DNA from: Clostridium swellfunianum
Lineage (GTDB): Bacteria; Bacillota; Clostridia; Clostridiales; Clostridiaceae
Length of the DNA: 64,000 nt
Direction: 5' to 3'
Assembly (NCBI RefSeq): GCF_023656515.1
Contig: NZ_JAMOFV010000006.1
Location: 3,208,036-3,272,035, forward strand
Part shown: one piece after another, positions 24,848 to 34,304 of the stretch
Layout: each line of letters opens with the position of its first letter
Position numbering within the stretch: position 1 is the stretch's first letter
Notes under the pieces: model-generated
Databases searched by the model: none
Seen by the model: only the letters and a program-made list of their open reading frames with translations
Told to the model about the DNA's origin: nothing
Program-made: the position numbers and the translations under genes

Positions 24848-27800
24848 GGAGCAGCAGCAGGCAATTATAACAAGGCACTGCAATCTTTTAGTTGCAGCAG
24901 CAGCAGGTTCAGGTAAGACTGCAGTACTTGTTGAGAGAATTATTCGGATAATTACAAATGAAGAAAGCCCTGTGGACATTGATAAGCTTTTGGTAGTTAC
25001 CTTTACAAATGCAGCAGCTGCGGAAATGAGAGAGAGAATTGGAGATGCAATTGCTAAGGCACTTGATAAAAATCCAAACTCTAAAACTCTGCAAAGACAG
25101 CTTACTCTTTTAAACAAGGCAAGTATAACTACTATGCATTCCTTTTGTCTTAATGTTATAAAAAACAACTTTCACAGAATAGATTTGGACCCAAACTTTA
25201 GAATAGCTGATAGTACTGAAGAAACATTGCTTAAAAATGAAACTCTTCAGGAGCTTTTTGAAGAGTGCTACGCAGAAAATGAAAATAATTCGGATTCAGA
25301 CTTCTTAAGGCTTGTTGAAAGTTATGGGGGAGGAAGAGATGATTTAAAGCTTCAGGAGCTTGTTTTAAACCTATATGAATTTGTAATAAGCGGACCTTGG
25401 CCGAAGAGATGGCTTATAGAAGCTTCAGAAGATTTTAATGCTGCAGAAGACTTTGATTTTGGAAAATCCAAGTGGGGAAAAATAATAATAGAAAGTATTA
25501 AAGTAGATCTTTTGGGTGCTAGGGGCTTGATATACAAAGGCATGGATATGATTAAGGACTCAAAAGGCTTGGAACCGTATGGTGAAACCCTTCAAGCTGA
25601 TCTTGATTATGTAAACTATTTATACAGCCAATGTGATGGAAGCTGGGAAAAAATTTATAATGCTTTTATGGATAGTGACTTTATCAAGCAAAAAACACTT
25701 CCTAGAAAAGCTGAATATGACAAGGAGCTTTCAGAGAAGTTTAAGGAATTTAGAACTATGAAAATAAAGCCTGCTGTAAACAATATTAAGAAGGACACCT
25801 TTAAATTTAAGCCAGAAGAGATAGGTCCTAAGCTTAGTCAAATATATCCTCTTATGAAATGTTTGGCAGAGCTAGTGCTTAGATTTGATGAAGAGTACAA
25901 GAAAAAGAAGAGAGAAAGAGGATTGCTGGACTTCAGCGATTTGGAGCACTTAACTTTAAACATTTTAACCTCTGTGGATGAAAACGGAGAAATAGTTCCA
26001 TCCGAGGTAGCGCTGCAATTTAGAAAATACTTTGATGAAGTACTTGTGGATGAGTATCAAGACAGCAATAATGTTCAAGAAGTTATTATAAACATGGTGT
26101 CTAGAAAGCTAGCTGACAACCATAATGTTTTTATGGTAGGTGATATCAAGCAAAGTATTTATAGGTTTAGGCAAGCAGATCCTGGGCTATTTCTTGAAAA
26201 GTATGAGAACTATTCAAGAGAAGAAGTGTCAGAAAATAGAGTTATAACTCTTTATAAAAACTTTAGAAGCCGTGAAGAAGTAATTGACGGTGTAAACTAT
26301 ATATTTAAAACAGTTATGTCTAAAACTGTTGGTGAACTTGAATATACTGATGAGGAGGCTTTAAATTTAGGTGCCGACTATAAGTCCTTAGAGGATAGTG
26401 AGGCAATTGTCGGGGGACCTGTAGAGCTTCACCTTATCGAAAAGGTAGAAAGCACCGAAATGGAGGCTTTTGAAGATAACGAGGAGTCAGGAGATAAGGC
26501 AGGAACTGAAGAGGATATTGAGGAAGAGGATTTAGATAATATTCAGCTTGAAGCAAGAGTTGTGGCAAGAAGAATAAAAGAATTAATGGTGGAAGCAGAA
26601 GGAAAGAGCTTTAAGGTTTTTGATAAGACAATAGACAGCTATAGGCCGGTTCAATTTAAAGATATTGTAATACTTCTTCGTGCAACAAAGGACTATGCCC
26701 CAGTATTTGTAGAGGAGTTGGGTATTCAAGGTATACCAGTTTATGCGGATACTGGCAGCGGTTATTTTGATACTATAGAAATAAGAACTATGATGTCTCT
26801 GCTTCAAATAATAGATAATCCTCTGCAGGATATTCCTTTAATTGCAGTGCTTCGCTCTCCGGTATTTGCTTTCACTCCAGAAGAACTTATTGATATAAGA
26901 CTTATGGATAAGAAGCTGCCCTTTTATCAGGCTATAAAAATGTATGCTGAAAATACAGAAAGTAAGGATGAAGTATTAAAGAAAAAGGTTGAGGATTTTA
27001 TAAGAGTTCTGGAGAAATGGAGGAACAAAGCACTCCATATGCCTATAGATGAGCTTATATGGTATCTTTATACTGAAACTGGCTACTATGGATATACAGG
27101 GGCTATGCCTGGAGGGGTTCAAAGACAGGCAAACCTTAGAATACTTTTTGAAAGAGCAAGGCAGTTTGAGCAGACCAGCTATAGAGGTTTATTCAATTTC
27201 GTTAATTTCATAAACAGACTTAGAACTAGCAGTGGGGATATGGGAAGTGCAAAGATTCTTGGAGAAAATGAAAATGTAGTTAGGATAATGAGTATTCATA
27301 AGAGTAAGGGGCTTGAATTTCCTGTTGTTATACTGGCAGGCAGTGGAAAGAACTTTAATCGAATGGATCTTAAGAGAAATATTTTATTCCATCAGGAGCT
27401 TGGTATTGGCCCTGACTTTGTAGACCCTGAAAGAAGAATCACCTATCCAACCATTGTTAAGCTTGCCTTAAAGGGGAAGATAAATCTTGAAACTATGTCA
27501 GAAGAAATGAGAATTCTTTATGTAGCCTTTACAAGAGCAAAGGAAAAGCTTATTATAACAGGTTCTGTAAAGAAGCTTGAAAAAACTTGTGCATCCTGGT
27601 GGGATAGAACTGAGAAGGACAGTGACAAGGTGCCTGAGTACAGCATGCTAAAAGGTAACTCTTATCTTGACTGGATAGGACCAGCGGTTGCCAAGCATGT
27701 AGATGGTAAGTTAATAAGAGATTTAGCAGGTGCTCAAGAGTTTGAAAAAGGAATTTTGACGGATGATAAATCCCACTGGGTAGTAAAAGCATGGAATAAG

Positions 27801-28637
27801 TTTGATATTATTGAGCAGAAAGATGAACATTCTGTTGAAAATGCAGAAGCAGAAAGGGTAACTTGCGAGAATCTTGAAGAACTAATTGATGATAAGCCAA
27901 CAAGTGAATACAAGGAAGAAATTCATAGAAGGTTAAGTTGGAAGTACAAGTATATGGAAGCGTCAAGAATACCTGCCAAGTTTTCTGTTACAGAACTAAA
28001 GAGACTTGCAAATGCAGGAGGAATGGATGATTCACAGGCGTCAAACATGTTCACTCCAAAGCTTTTAAAAAAACCTAAATTCCTAGAAGAGAAGAAAGGC
28101 TTGTCAGGAGCAGAGCGAGGAACCATTGTTCACTTTGTTATGCAGCACTTGGATTTAAGAATGGTTTCTGACTATAATGCCATAGCTGATCAAGTAAGAA
28201 ATATGGTTAAAAAGGAACAGCTTACTGAAGAACAGGCTATGTCTGTTAATATAAAGAGTATTGTAGGATTTTTCAACTCTCCACTTGGCAGCAGAATGCT
28301 AAGTGTTAAGGATTTTGATAGAGATTTAAGAAGAGAAATACCATTTTACATGAAGCTTAAGAGCACCGATGTTCACGAGGATTTACCAAAGGATCTTTAT
28401 GAAAAAGAAATAACACTCCTTCAAGGCGTAATTGACTGCTATTTTAGAGAAAAAGACGGAATAGTGCTTTTAGACTACAAGACAGATTATGCTACGGAAG
28501 AAAATATGGAAGAAATAAAACAGAGGTATGAGAAGCAGATTTATTATTATGCTGAAGCACTGAGAAGGATTACTGGTGAGGAAGTTAAGGAAAAGTATTT
28601 ATATCTGTTTGGCAATGGACGAACAATAAAATACTAA
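24825..28637 (+). CDS. addA: ATP-dependent helicase/nuclease subunit A
   Basis: AddA (1270 aa) is the UvrD/Rep-type 3'-5' helicase and second nuclease of AddAB. Visible motifs: Walker A VAAAAGSGKTAVL (about residues 24-36), motif II VDEYQDSN, VGDIKQSIYRFRQADP, and MSIHKSKGLEFP with LYVAFTRAKEKL. A C-terminal RecB-like nuclease has GVIDCYFRE and LLDYKTDY near residue 1205. ATG 24825 has AAAGGAGGT upstream within addB. Full length, no damage seen. Confidence 0.97.
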   Translation: MAEARWTKEQQQAIITRHCNLLVAAAAGSGKTAVLVERIIRIITNEESPVDIDKLLVVTFTNAAAAEMRERIGDAIAKALDKNPNSKTLQRQLTLLNKASITTMHSFCLNVIKNNFHRIDLDPNFRIADSTEETLLKNETLQELFEECYAENENNSDSDFLRLVESYGGGRDDLKLQELVLNLYEFVISGPWPKRWLIEASEDFNAAEDFDFGKSKWGKIIIESIKVDLLGARGLIYKGMDMIKDSKGLEPYGETLQADLDYVNYLYSQCDGSWEKIYNAFMDSDFIKQKTLPRKAEYDKELSEKFKEFRTMKIKPAVNNIKKDTFKFKPEEIGPKLSQIYPLMKCLAELVLRFDEEYKKKKRERGLLDFSDLEHLTLNILTSVDENGEIVPSEVALQFRKYFDEVLVDEYQDSNNVQEVIINMVSRKLADNHNVFMVGDIKQSIYRFRQADPGLFLEKYENYSREEVSENRVITLYKNFRSREEVIDGVNYIFKTVMSKTVGELEYTDEEALNLGADYKSLEDSEAIVGGPVELHLIEKVESTEMEAFEDNEESGDKAGTEEDIEEEDLDNIQLEARVVARRIKELMVEAEGKSFKVFDKTIDSYRPVQFKDIVILLRATKDYAPVFVEELGIQGIPVYADTGSGYFDTIEIRTMMSLLQIIDNPLQDIPLIAVLRSPVFAFTPEELIDIRLMDKKLPFYQAIKMYAENTESKDEVLKKKVEDFIRVLEKWRNKALHMPIDELIWYLYTETGYYGYTGAMPGGVQRQANLRILFERARQFEQTSYRGLFNFVNFINRLRTSSGDMGSAKILGENENVVRIMSIHKSKGLEFPVVILAGSGKNFNRMDLKRNILFHQELGIGPDFVDPERRITYPTIVKLALKGKINLETMSEEMRILYVAFTRAKEKLIITGSVKKLEKTCASWWDRTEKDSDKVPEYSMLKGNSYLDWIGPAVAKHVDGKLIRDLAGAQEFEKGILTDDKSHWVVKAWNKFDIIEQKDEHSVENAEAERVTCENLEELIDDKPTSEYKEEIHRRLSWKYKYMEASRIPAKFSVTELKRLANAGGMDDSQASNMFTPKLLKKPKFLEEKKGLSGAERGTIVHFVMQHLDLRMVSDYNAIADQVRNMVKKEQLTEEQAMSVNIKSIVGFFNSPLGSRMLSVKDFDRDLRREIPFYMKLKSTDVHEDLPKDLYEKEITLLQGVIDCYFREKDGIVLLDYKTDYATEENMEEIKQRYEKQIYYYAEALRRITGEEVKEKYLYLFGNGRTIKY

Positions 28638-28643
28638 AACAGC

Positions 28644-28690
28644 TTTGACGTGGAGTTTAACTTTAGGCTTTACGTCAAATTTGTTTTTTA
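28644..28690 (+). terminator. Intrinsic terminator after addA
   Basis: TTTGACGT (28644-28651) pairs with ACGTCAAA (28672-28679), then TTTGTTTTTT. Confidence 0.8.
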
Positions 28691-28709
28691 CTTTAATTTT
28701 TATTATAAT
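28681..28709 (+). promoter_or_regulatory. Putative promoter of yhaM-pepT
   Basis: TTGTTT (28681-28686) and TATAAT (28704-28709), 17-nt spacer. It overlaps the T-tract of the addA terminator. Confidence 0.45.
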
Positions 28710-28745
28710 TAAGTTATTAAAATAAATAAAAGAAAGGAGATATTC

Positions 28746-29702
28746 ATGGAGTTTAAGAAAATTAATGAATTTCAGTCAGGCGAAAGGATAGACGGCTTTT
28801 TTTTAATAAAGTCTGTGGACCTTAAGACTTCCTCAAACAGTAAAAAATATTTAGATTTTACCCTTGGCGATAATACTGGAGAAATAAATGCAAAGCTATG
28901 GGAGCTTGCAGAGGGAGACGAGAGCAGATACGAAGATAACATGCTTATAAAGGTTCGAGGTTCAGTAAGCACCTGGATGAACAGCCTTCAGCTTAAAATT
29001 GAAAAGCTAAGGGAAACTGTTCCTTCAGATGATGTTAATATAGATGATTTTGTTCAGGTAGCACCCTTAGAGCCTGATTTTATGTATGCTGAAATATTTA
29101 AGTACATAGATAATATGAAGAATAAAGATATTAAAAATATTGCTAGTATTTTATTTAAGGAAAACCATGATAAGCTTATGCACTATCCGGCTGCAAAGAA
29201 GAATCATCATGCTGTTAAATCAGGGCTTTTATATCATATCTTATCTATGCTTAGAGCAGGAGAAAAACTAAGTGAACTTTATACTTTTATAAATAAAGAC
29301 TTGCTTTATGCTGGAATAATGCTTCATGATATGTCAAAGCTTGAGGAAATGGATGCCAGCGAACTAGGCATCGTAAGTGAATATACTATAGAAGGGCAGC
29401 TCTTAGGACATATTACCCAGGGAATAAAGAGGTTGGAATTGGTAGCTGAGAAGGTTGGAGCTGACAAAGAAATAGTTATGCTGCTTCAGCATATGATACT
29501 TTCTCACCACTATGAACCTGAGTATGGAAGTCCGGTAAAACCAATGTTTGCAGAGGCCGAACTACTGCATCACCTTGACATAATAGACGCTAGGATGTAT
29601 GATATGAAAAGGGTTGCAGATGAAACGGAAAAGGGCAGCTTTTCTGAGAAGGTGTATTCCCTTGAAAATAGAAGAATATATAAACCGACATTAGAACAAT
29701 AG
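28746..29702 (+). CDS. yhaM: YhaM-family 3'-5' exoribonuclease
   Basis: The 318-residue protein has an N-terminal OB-fold (DFTLGDNTGEINAKLWE) and a central HD phosphohydrolase domain with HHAVKSGLLYHILSM, AGIMLHDMSK and LQHMILSHHYEPEYGSP. That is the layout of YhaM, a metal-dependent exoribonuclease that trims RNA from the 3' end. GAAAGGAG lies 8 nt before the ATG. pepT follows after 14 nt with its own AGGAGG, so the two may be co-transcribed. Confidence 0.93.
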   Translation: MEFKKINEFQSGERIDGFFLIKSVDLKTSSNSKKYLDFTLGDNTGEINAKLWELAEGDESRYEDNMLIKVRGSVSTWMNSLQLKIEKLRETVPSDDVNIDDFVQVAPLEPDFMYAEIFKYIDNMKNKDIKNIASILFKENHDKLMHYPAAKKNHHAVKSGLLYHILSMLRAGEKLSELYTFINKDLLYAGIMLHDMSKLEEMDASELGIVSEYTIEGQLLGHITQGIKRLELVAEKVGADKEIVMLLQHMILSHHYEPEYGSPVKPMFAEAELLHHLDIIDARMYDMKRVADETEKGSFSEKVYSLENRRIYKPTLEQ

Positions 29703-29716
29703 CATAGGAGGAATTA

Positions 29717-30937
29717 ATGATGAGCAATGTAGTTGAAAGATTTATTAAGTATGTTAAATTTGATACAAAGGCTGACGATGCTTCAGAAACAGTACCAAGC
29801 ACACCTGGTCAGCTTATACTGGCAAAGGAACTGGGAAAAGAACTGGAAGAGCTAGGACTTTCTGATGTTTCAGTTGATAAGAATGGATATGTCATGGCTA
29901 CACTTCCATCAAATATAGAAAAAAAGGTTCCAACAATAGGCTTTATAGCACATATGGATACAAGTCCAGATATGTCTGGTAGCAATATTAAGCCTAAGTT
30001 CGTGGAAAATTATGATGGCGGAGACATAAAGCTTAATGATGAAGTTACACTTTCACCATCTGAAATGACAGAGCTTAAGGAATACATAGGAGAAACGCTG
30101 ATAACTACAGACGGAACTACACTTTTAGGTGCTGATGATAAAGCTGGTATAGCAGAAATAATCACTGCAGTTGAGTATTTAATAAAGCATCCAGAAGTTC
30201 CTCATGGAACAATAAAAATAGGCTTTACCCCAGATGAGGAAATAGGAAGAGGACCAAATCATTTTGATGTTGAAAAGTTTGGAGCTGACCTTGCTTATAC
30301 AATGGATGGTGGAGCAGTCGGAGAACTAGAATACGAAAACTTTAACGCAGCAGGTGCAAAGGTTACTGTACATGGAAGAAATGTTCACCCAGGCTATGCA
30401 AAGAATAAGATGATTAATTCTGTGCTTATAGCAAATGAATACATAGCTTCTCTTCCAGAAAATGAAACACCACAAACAACAGAAGGCTATGAAGGTTTTT
30501 ACCACTTAAACTCCATAAGCGGTGATGTTGAGAAAACAGTTTTAAGCTATATTATAAGAGATTTTGACAAGGATAGCTTTGAAAAGAGAAAGCAGCATAT
30601 GCAAGAACTTGCTGAAGAACTTAACAAGAAGTATCCTGGTAGAGTTTCAATAGAAATTAAAGATCAGTACAAGAACATGAGAGAAATGATTGAGCCAGTT
30701 ATGCATGTTGTAGACAATGCAGTAAAGGCAATGGAGCTTGCAGGAGTTAAGCCTTTAGTTAGACCAATAAGAGGTGGAACTGACGGAGCAAGACTTTCCT
30801 TTATGGGACTTCCAACACCGAATATATTTGCTGGAGGCTTAAACTTCCACGGAAAATATGAATATGTACCAGTTTCTTCAATGGAAAAGGCTGTTGAAGT
30901 AATTTTAAAGCTTGTTGATTTATACGCAAGCATGTAA
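29717..30937 (+). CDS. pepT: Peptidase T (tripeptide aminopeptidase)
   Basis: M20-family zinc aminopeptidase (406 aa) that removes the N-terminal residue from tripeptides in the cytoplasm. Metal-site motifs are clear: AHMDTSPD (His-x-Asp), LGADDKAG (bridging Asp), [10 protein letters not shown] (catalytic Glu pair), TMDGG, and [15 protein letters not shown] at the C-terminus with the last His in [10 protein letters not shown]. Two ATG codons (29717, 29720) follow AGGAGG. Full length. Confidence 0.97.
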   Translation: MMSNVVERFIKYVKFDTKADDASETVPSTPGQLILAKELGKELEELGLSDVSVDKNGYVMATLPSNIEKKVPTIGFIAHMDTSPDMSGSNIKPKFVENYDGGDIKLNDEVTLSPSEMTELKEYIGETLITTDGTTLLGADDKAGIAEIITAVEYLIKHPEVPHGTIKIGFTPDEEIGRGPNHFDVEKFGADLAYTMDGGAVGELEYENFNAAGAKVTVHGRNVHPGYAKNKMINSVLIANEYIASLPENETPQTTEGYEGFYHLNSISGDVEKTVLSYIIRDFDKDSFEKRKQHMQELAEELNKKYPGRVSIEIKDQYKNMREMIEPVMHVVDNAVKAMELAGVKPLVRPIRGGTDGARLSFMGLPTPNIFAGGLNFHGKYEYVPVSSMEKAVEVILKLVDLYASM

Positions 30938-30940
30938 ACT

Positions 30941-30970
30941 AAAAAGGACTGCATAACGCAGTCCTTTTTC
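30941..30970. terminator. Bidirectional intrinsic terminator
   Basis: Perfect 12-bp stem (AAAAAGGACTGC with GCAGTCCTTTTT) and 5-nt loop between the convergent pepT and small membrane protein genes. Confidence 0.93.
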
Positions 30971-30974
30971 ATTG

Positions 30975-31268
30975 CTAAATAGTTTTTCTAGGGTGAATGT
31001 GACCTTTTTCCTTAATCATTCGGTCGCCAACTTCAACTGTTTTATAAGTGGTTTCATCCACTTCAAGTGTAAGCCTGTTTCCGGTATCTTTAAGTATTTG
31101 AAGTATAAAACATTTTTTATGCTGACCTTTGTAATAGTAATCTTTAGCTTTTTTTCCTTGGACTAGACCCGACCAAGTGCTTTCAAGCCTATATTTTTGA
31201 GCTGAGTAGATTGTAAAAGTTAGGGTTATAATAGCTGTCATTAAAACAAAAATCCAAAGAAGTTCCAT
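30975..31268 (-). CDS. Small membrane-anchored hypothetical protein
   Basis: About 97 residues: one N-terminal membrane helix (LLWIFVLMTAIITLTFTIY), then a basic, soluble domain (KDYYYKGQHKKCFILQI, LTLEVDETTYKTVEVGD). A single anchored protein with its tail probably in the cytoplasm. ATG 31268 is chosen over upstream GTG/TTG codons; GAGGTG lies upstream. Family not recognised. Confidence 0.7.
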   Translation of the reverse strand: MELLWIFVLMTAIITLTFTIYSAQKYRLESTWSGLVQGKKAKDYYYKGQHKKCFILQILKDTGNRLTLEVDETTYKTVEVGDRMIKEKGHIHPRKTI

Positions 31269-31358
31269 AAGCAACAACACCTCATAACATTTTCTATTAT
31301 ATTATATTCAGCTGTGAGTTGTTATGCTTATGTGTACTAGCTTATTAAATTTAATTTG

Positions 31359-31952
31359 TTAAGCCTCTGGTTTAAAATTATAAGCTATTTGAAACCAACC
31401 TTGAGCATATTTGCATGCTGGGCATGCTTTAGGGGCCTCAAGGCCTTCATAAATAAAGCCGCAGTTTATGCATTTCCAATATTGATTGGTATCCTTCTTG
31501 TACAGTGTGCCATTCTTAAGAGCATCCATTAAATCAAGATATCTCTTTTCATGTGTAGTTTCAACTTGAATAATCTTTTTTAATGAGAACTCAATCTCTG
31601 GGAAACCCTCCTGCTTAGCTACTTCTGCAAACTCTGGATATAGCTTTCCCCATTCTTCCTTTTCACCTTCTGCAGCGTATTGAAGATTTTGTTCAGTGTT
31701 TCCATAACCTATGGGGTAATCAGCATCTACCTTTATGAAGCTTTTTCCAAGGCCTTGGATTAAATAATCAAAAAATACCTTGGCATGAGCTCTTTCCTCA
31801 TTTGCAGTTTCATAGAAAATGTTTGAAATATACATGTGTCCTTCCTGCTCTGCAACTTTTGCGTAAAAAGTGTATCGATTTCTTGCCTGAGATTCTCCAG
31901 CAAAGGCCTTAGCCAGATTTTCAGCTGTTTTTGTTCCTTGTAAGCTTTTCAT
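31359..31952 (-). CDS. rbr: Rubrerythrin
   Basis: A 197-residue rubrerythrin: an N-terminal ferritin-like di-iron domain with paired ExxR/ExxH motifs (FAGESQARNRYTFYAK, ETANEERAHAKVF, EVAKQEGFPEIE, ETTHEKRYLDLM), then a C-terminal rubredoxin domain with CINCGFIYEG and CPACKYAQGWF. It reduces hydrogen peroxide in anaerobes. ATG 31952 has CGGAGGT upstream; the longer frame to 31985 has none. Confidence 0.97.
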   Translation of the reverse strand: MKSLQGTKTAENLAKAFAGESQARNRYTFYAKVAEQEGHMYISNIFYETANEERAHAKVFFDYLIQGLGKSFIKVDADYPIGYGNTEQNLQYAAEGEKEEWGKLYPEFAEVAKQEGFPEIEFSLKKIIQVETTHEKRYLDLMDALKNGTLYKKDTNQYWKCINCGFIYEGLEAPKACPACKYAQGWFQIAYNFKPEA

Positions 31953-32041
31953 AATGTATAACCTCCGTATCTTGTTCTTAATCATACAGGCTTATTTTTC
32001 TCTAAAATAGATTTATTATGTACTAATCACAAAAAGTTAAA

Positions 32042-32064
32042 GCAGCAGGGGCTGCCCCTGCTGT
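32042..32064 (-). terminator. Terminator after adk
   Basis: AGCAGGGG and CCCCTGCT with a 3-nt loop. On the minus strand it is followed by GCTTTAACTTTTTG. Confidence 0.8.
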
Positions 32065-32067
32065 ATG

Positions 32068-32715
32068 TTAGTAATGACCTAAAGCGGTTTCTATATTTTG
32101 AAATACTATTTCTGCTGAACAGGCTCCATCAATCTTTGAAAGAAGCTTATTACTCCTATAATAAGCAATAAGTGGTTTTGTTTGAAGTTTGTAGACAGCT
32201 AGTCGATTGTTTAAAGCCGAAATAGTATCATCTTCTCGCTGAGTTAATTCCCCAAGGCAGTAATCACATTTATTTAAGAGCCTAGAAGGATTAAATCTAA
32301 TGTGAAAGCTTGCGCCGCAGGAGGAACAAACTCGTCTTCCCACATTTCTTTCTATAACAACTTCGTTTGACACAGCAATAAATAATACTCTGTTTATAAC
32401 TAAGTTGTATTTTTTTAGTAAGGTATCCAGGGCCTCAGCTTGTGTAATTGTTCTTGGAAAGCCATCAAGCAGAAAGCCTTTTTTGCAGTCAGTTTCTCTT
32501 ATACGTTCGTCAACTATTTTTATAGTGATATGATCTGGAACCAAGTTACCTTTATCCGTATATTCTTTAACTAGCATTCCAAGGTAAGTTTTTTCAGCAA
32601 TATTTTTTCTAAACATTTCTCCAGTGGAAATGTGAGGTATATCATATTTTTTACATATAAATTTTGCTTGTGTTCCTTTTCCAGCTCCAGGTGGACCTAG
32701 TAGGATTAAGTTCAT
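32068..32715 (-). CDS. adk: Adenylate kinase with zinc LID, stand-alone copy
   Basis: Catalyses ATP + AMP to 2 ADP. Motifs: P-loop GPPGAGKGT (residues 7-15), AMP-binding DGFPRT (84-89), GRR at 126-128, and a LID with four Cys (130, 133, 150, 153) that binds structural zinc. QREDD and NRLAVY close the active site. It is transcribed alone, not within a ribosomal protein operon as the main clostridial adk is. It is probably a second adenylate kinase in this genome; the main copy would lie elsewhere. Differences such as VIERNVGRR and a lower-charge LID also suggest a paralogue. Confidence 0.92.
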   Translation of the reverse strand: MNLILLGPPGAGKGTQAKFICKKYDIPHISTGEMFRKNIAEKTYLGMLVKEYTDKGNLVPDHITIKIVDERIRETDCKKGFLLDGFPRTITQAEALDTLLKKYNLVINRVLFIAVSNEVVIERNVGRRVCSSCGASFHIRFNPSRLLNKCDYCLGELTQREDDTISALNNRLAVYKLQTKPLIAYYRSNKLLSKIDGACSAEIVFQNIETALGHY

Positions 32716-32991
32716 GACAACACCCCCAGAAAATATTCGTAAATTTACATATGTGTTATACTAAATAAAATATGTTATATATTATTTTATTAAATTTCAT
32801 AGTAAAAGTTGCATGGATTAAACAGAATCTGATGAATTGAAACGACTCCATAATATTACAAGTTAAAAAGTTACATCACTGGAATACAGTTAGCTTATAC
32901 CTGTTAGTATTTAAATAAAGCTTTAAAATCCATAAATTAAGGGAATGCTAAAATTATTGCTTAGGAAGTTCCGAATAAAAGGAGGAGAATT

Positions 32992-33720
32992 ATGAAAAGA
33001 AATACTAGGCTTATTGTATTTGGTATTTTTACTTTTATTATGGCTTCAGCTTGTTTTGTAGCTTGGAATGTTGCTAGGGCAGACTCTGACCAGGAAGAAG
33101 AAAAAGTGGTATATCTAACCTTTGATGACGGTCCTAGTTATATAATAACTAACAGAGTGCTGGATATCTTAAAAGAAAAAGAGGTTAAAGCAACCTTTTT
33201 TGTTGTCGGTAACAAAATTGAGGGAAGAGAGGATATTCTAAAAAGAATACATGAAGATGGACATTCGCTAGGGCTTCATACATATTCACATAAGTACAAG
33301 GAGATATACTCAAGTCATGATAATTTTGTAAAAGAAATGGAAGACGCAGGCGAAGCTGTTAAAAAAGTTATTGGTTTTGAACCAAAACCAATAAGGTTTC
33401 CTGGTGGAAGCAAACCATACTTGAATTCTAGTTTGTTAGAGAAACTGCACGAGAGGGGATACAAAGTTTTTGACTGGAATGCAAGCCTTTCTGACGGATT
33501 GAATTACAATATTTCTACAGAGAGACTTGTTAAAGAAGCACACAAGGTGGTTGGCGGCTCTAATTCAAAGGTATATTTACTCCTTCACTGCGATCAGACA
33601 AATAAGGCAACCGCTAAGGCGCTTCCTATGATAATTGATTATTATAAGAATCTTGGCTACGAATTCAAAACTATTACTGAAGATACTCCAGAATATTATT
33701 TTAGATTTAAAAAGTCTTAG
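32992..33720 (+). CDS. Polysaccharide deacetylase family protein
   Basis: 242 residues with an N-terminal signal anchor (about residues 6-25) and a NodB-homology domain (CE4). Motif 1 TFDDGP (43-48), motif 2 HTYSH (96-100) and motif 3 RFPGG (135-139) give the catalytic Asp, the Asp-His-His zinc triad and the Arg. Motif 4 is DWNASLSDG and motif 5 LLLHC. It probably removes acetyl groups from peptidoglycan or another wall glycan outside the membrane. AAAGGAGG precedes the ATG. It may belong to the PdaA-like spore cortex group, but this is not certain. Confidence 0.9.
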   Translation: MKRNTRLIVFGIFTFIMASACFVAWNVARADSDQEEEKVVYLTFDDGPSYIITNRVLDILKEKEVKATFFVVGNKIEGREDILKRIHEDGHSLGLHTYSHKYKEIYSSHDNFVKEMEDAGEAVKKVIGFEPKPIRFPGGSKPYLNSSLLEKLHERGYKVFDWNASLSDGLNYNISTERLVKEAHKVVGGSNSKVYLLLHCDQTNKATAKALPMIIDYYKNLGYEFKTITEDTPEYYFRFKKS

Positions 33721-33745
33721 AGCGTAAGCTCTAAGACTTTTATAA
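33711..33745. terminator. Bidirectional intrinsic terminator
   Basis: AAAGTCTTAGAGC and GCTCTAAGACTTT form a perfect 13-bp stem with a GTAA tetraloop. It overlaps the stop codon of the deacetylase gene and faces the convergent gene at 33752. Confidence 0.9.
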
Positions 33746-33751
33746 AGCAAC

Positions 33752-34153
33752 CTATTTGTACAAATTATTAAAATGATCAGATCTGTTTTCTTGCTTTTCT
33801 ACTGTATTTTTAAAAGTTTTATCGTCTATACGATCAGCATTATTATCTAAATAGTTAGAGGTATATTCATAGTTTCTCATTAGATTTTCTACTTCATCAA
33901 CATTAACATGTTTACCATTAGAAATTATATTTTTAAGATTATTTATTTCATCTTCTCTTTCCTTTTGAATTTCCAAGGAGTGAATTACTGCCTCTGGAGA
34001 TGCTATATCCGTGTGCTGTTCAAGATGCCTTTCAGTTCTAGTGTGCTTTTCTACCAGGTTAACTAGTTGATCAATTCTCTTAGCATTTTGATCTTCTACA
34101 TTACAGTTTTTGTTGAAGTTGTTCTTATCATGATCATTAGCTTTCTTGCTCAT
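33752..34153 (-). CDS. Hypothetical hydrophilic helical protein
   Basis: 133 residues, very rich in Asn, Asp, Glu, Lys and His, with no membrane segment. It looks largely alpha-helical (LEIQKEREDEINNLKNIIS, VENLMRNYEYTSNYLDNNA). AAAGGAGGA is 9 nt before ATG 34153. I do not recognise the family; the composition resembles small soluble proteins made in quantity in sporulating or stressed clostridia, but no function can be assigned. Confidence 0.7.
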   Translation of the reverse strand: MSKKANDHDKNNFNKNCNVEDQNAKRIDQLVNLVEKHTRTERHLEQHTDIASPEAVIHSLEIQKEREDEINNLKNIISNGKHVNVDEVENLMRNYEYTSNYLDNNADRIDDKTFKNTVEKQENRSDHFNNLYK

Positions 34154-34304
34154 AATGTTATTCCTCCTTTTAATAGTTACCAAAGAAAATCTCTTATGAG
34201 TATTTCCATTTGCAAACTGTTCGTAAAATTAAATTATTTATCTAAATCTAACACTCCAAATGTACGTTATTATTTTGAACTAAACTAGAACTTAAATACT
34301 ATAA

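Noticed and set aside
30972-31166. A 64-codon plus-strand frame opposite the small membrane protein
   Set aside because: It starts right after a terminator with no ribosome site. The minus-strand gene has a better start and a membrane helix.
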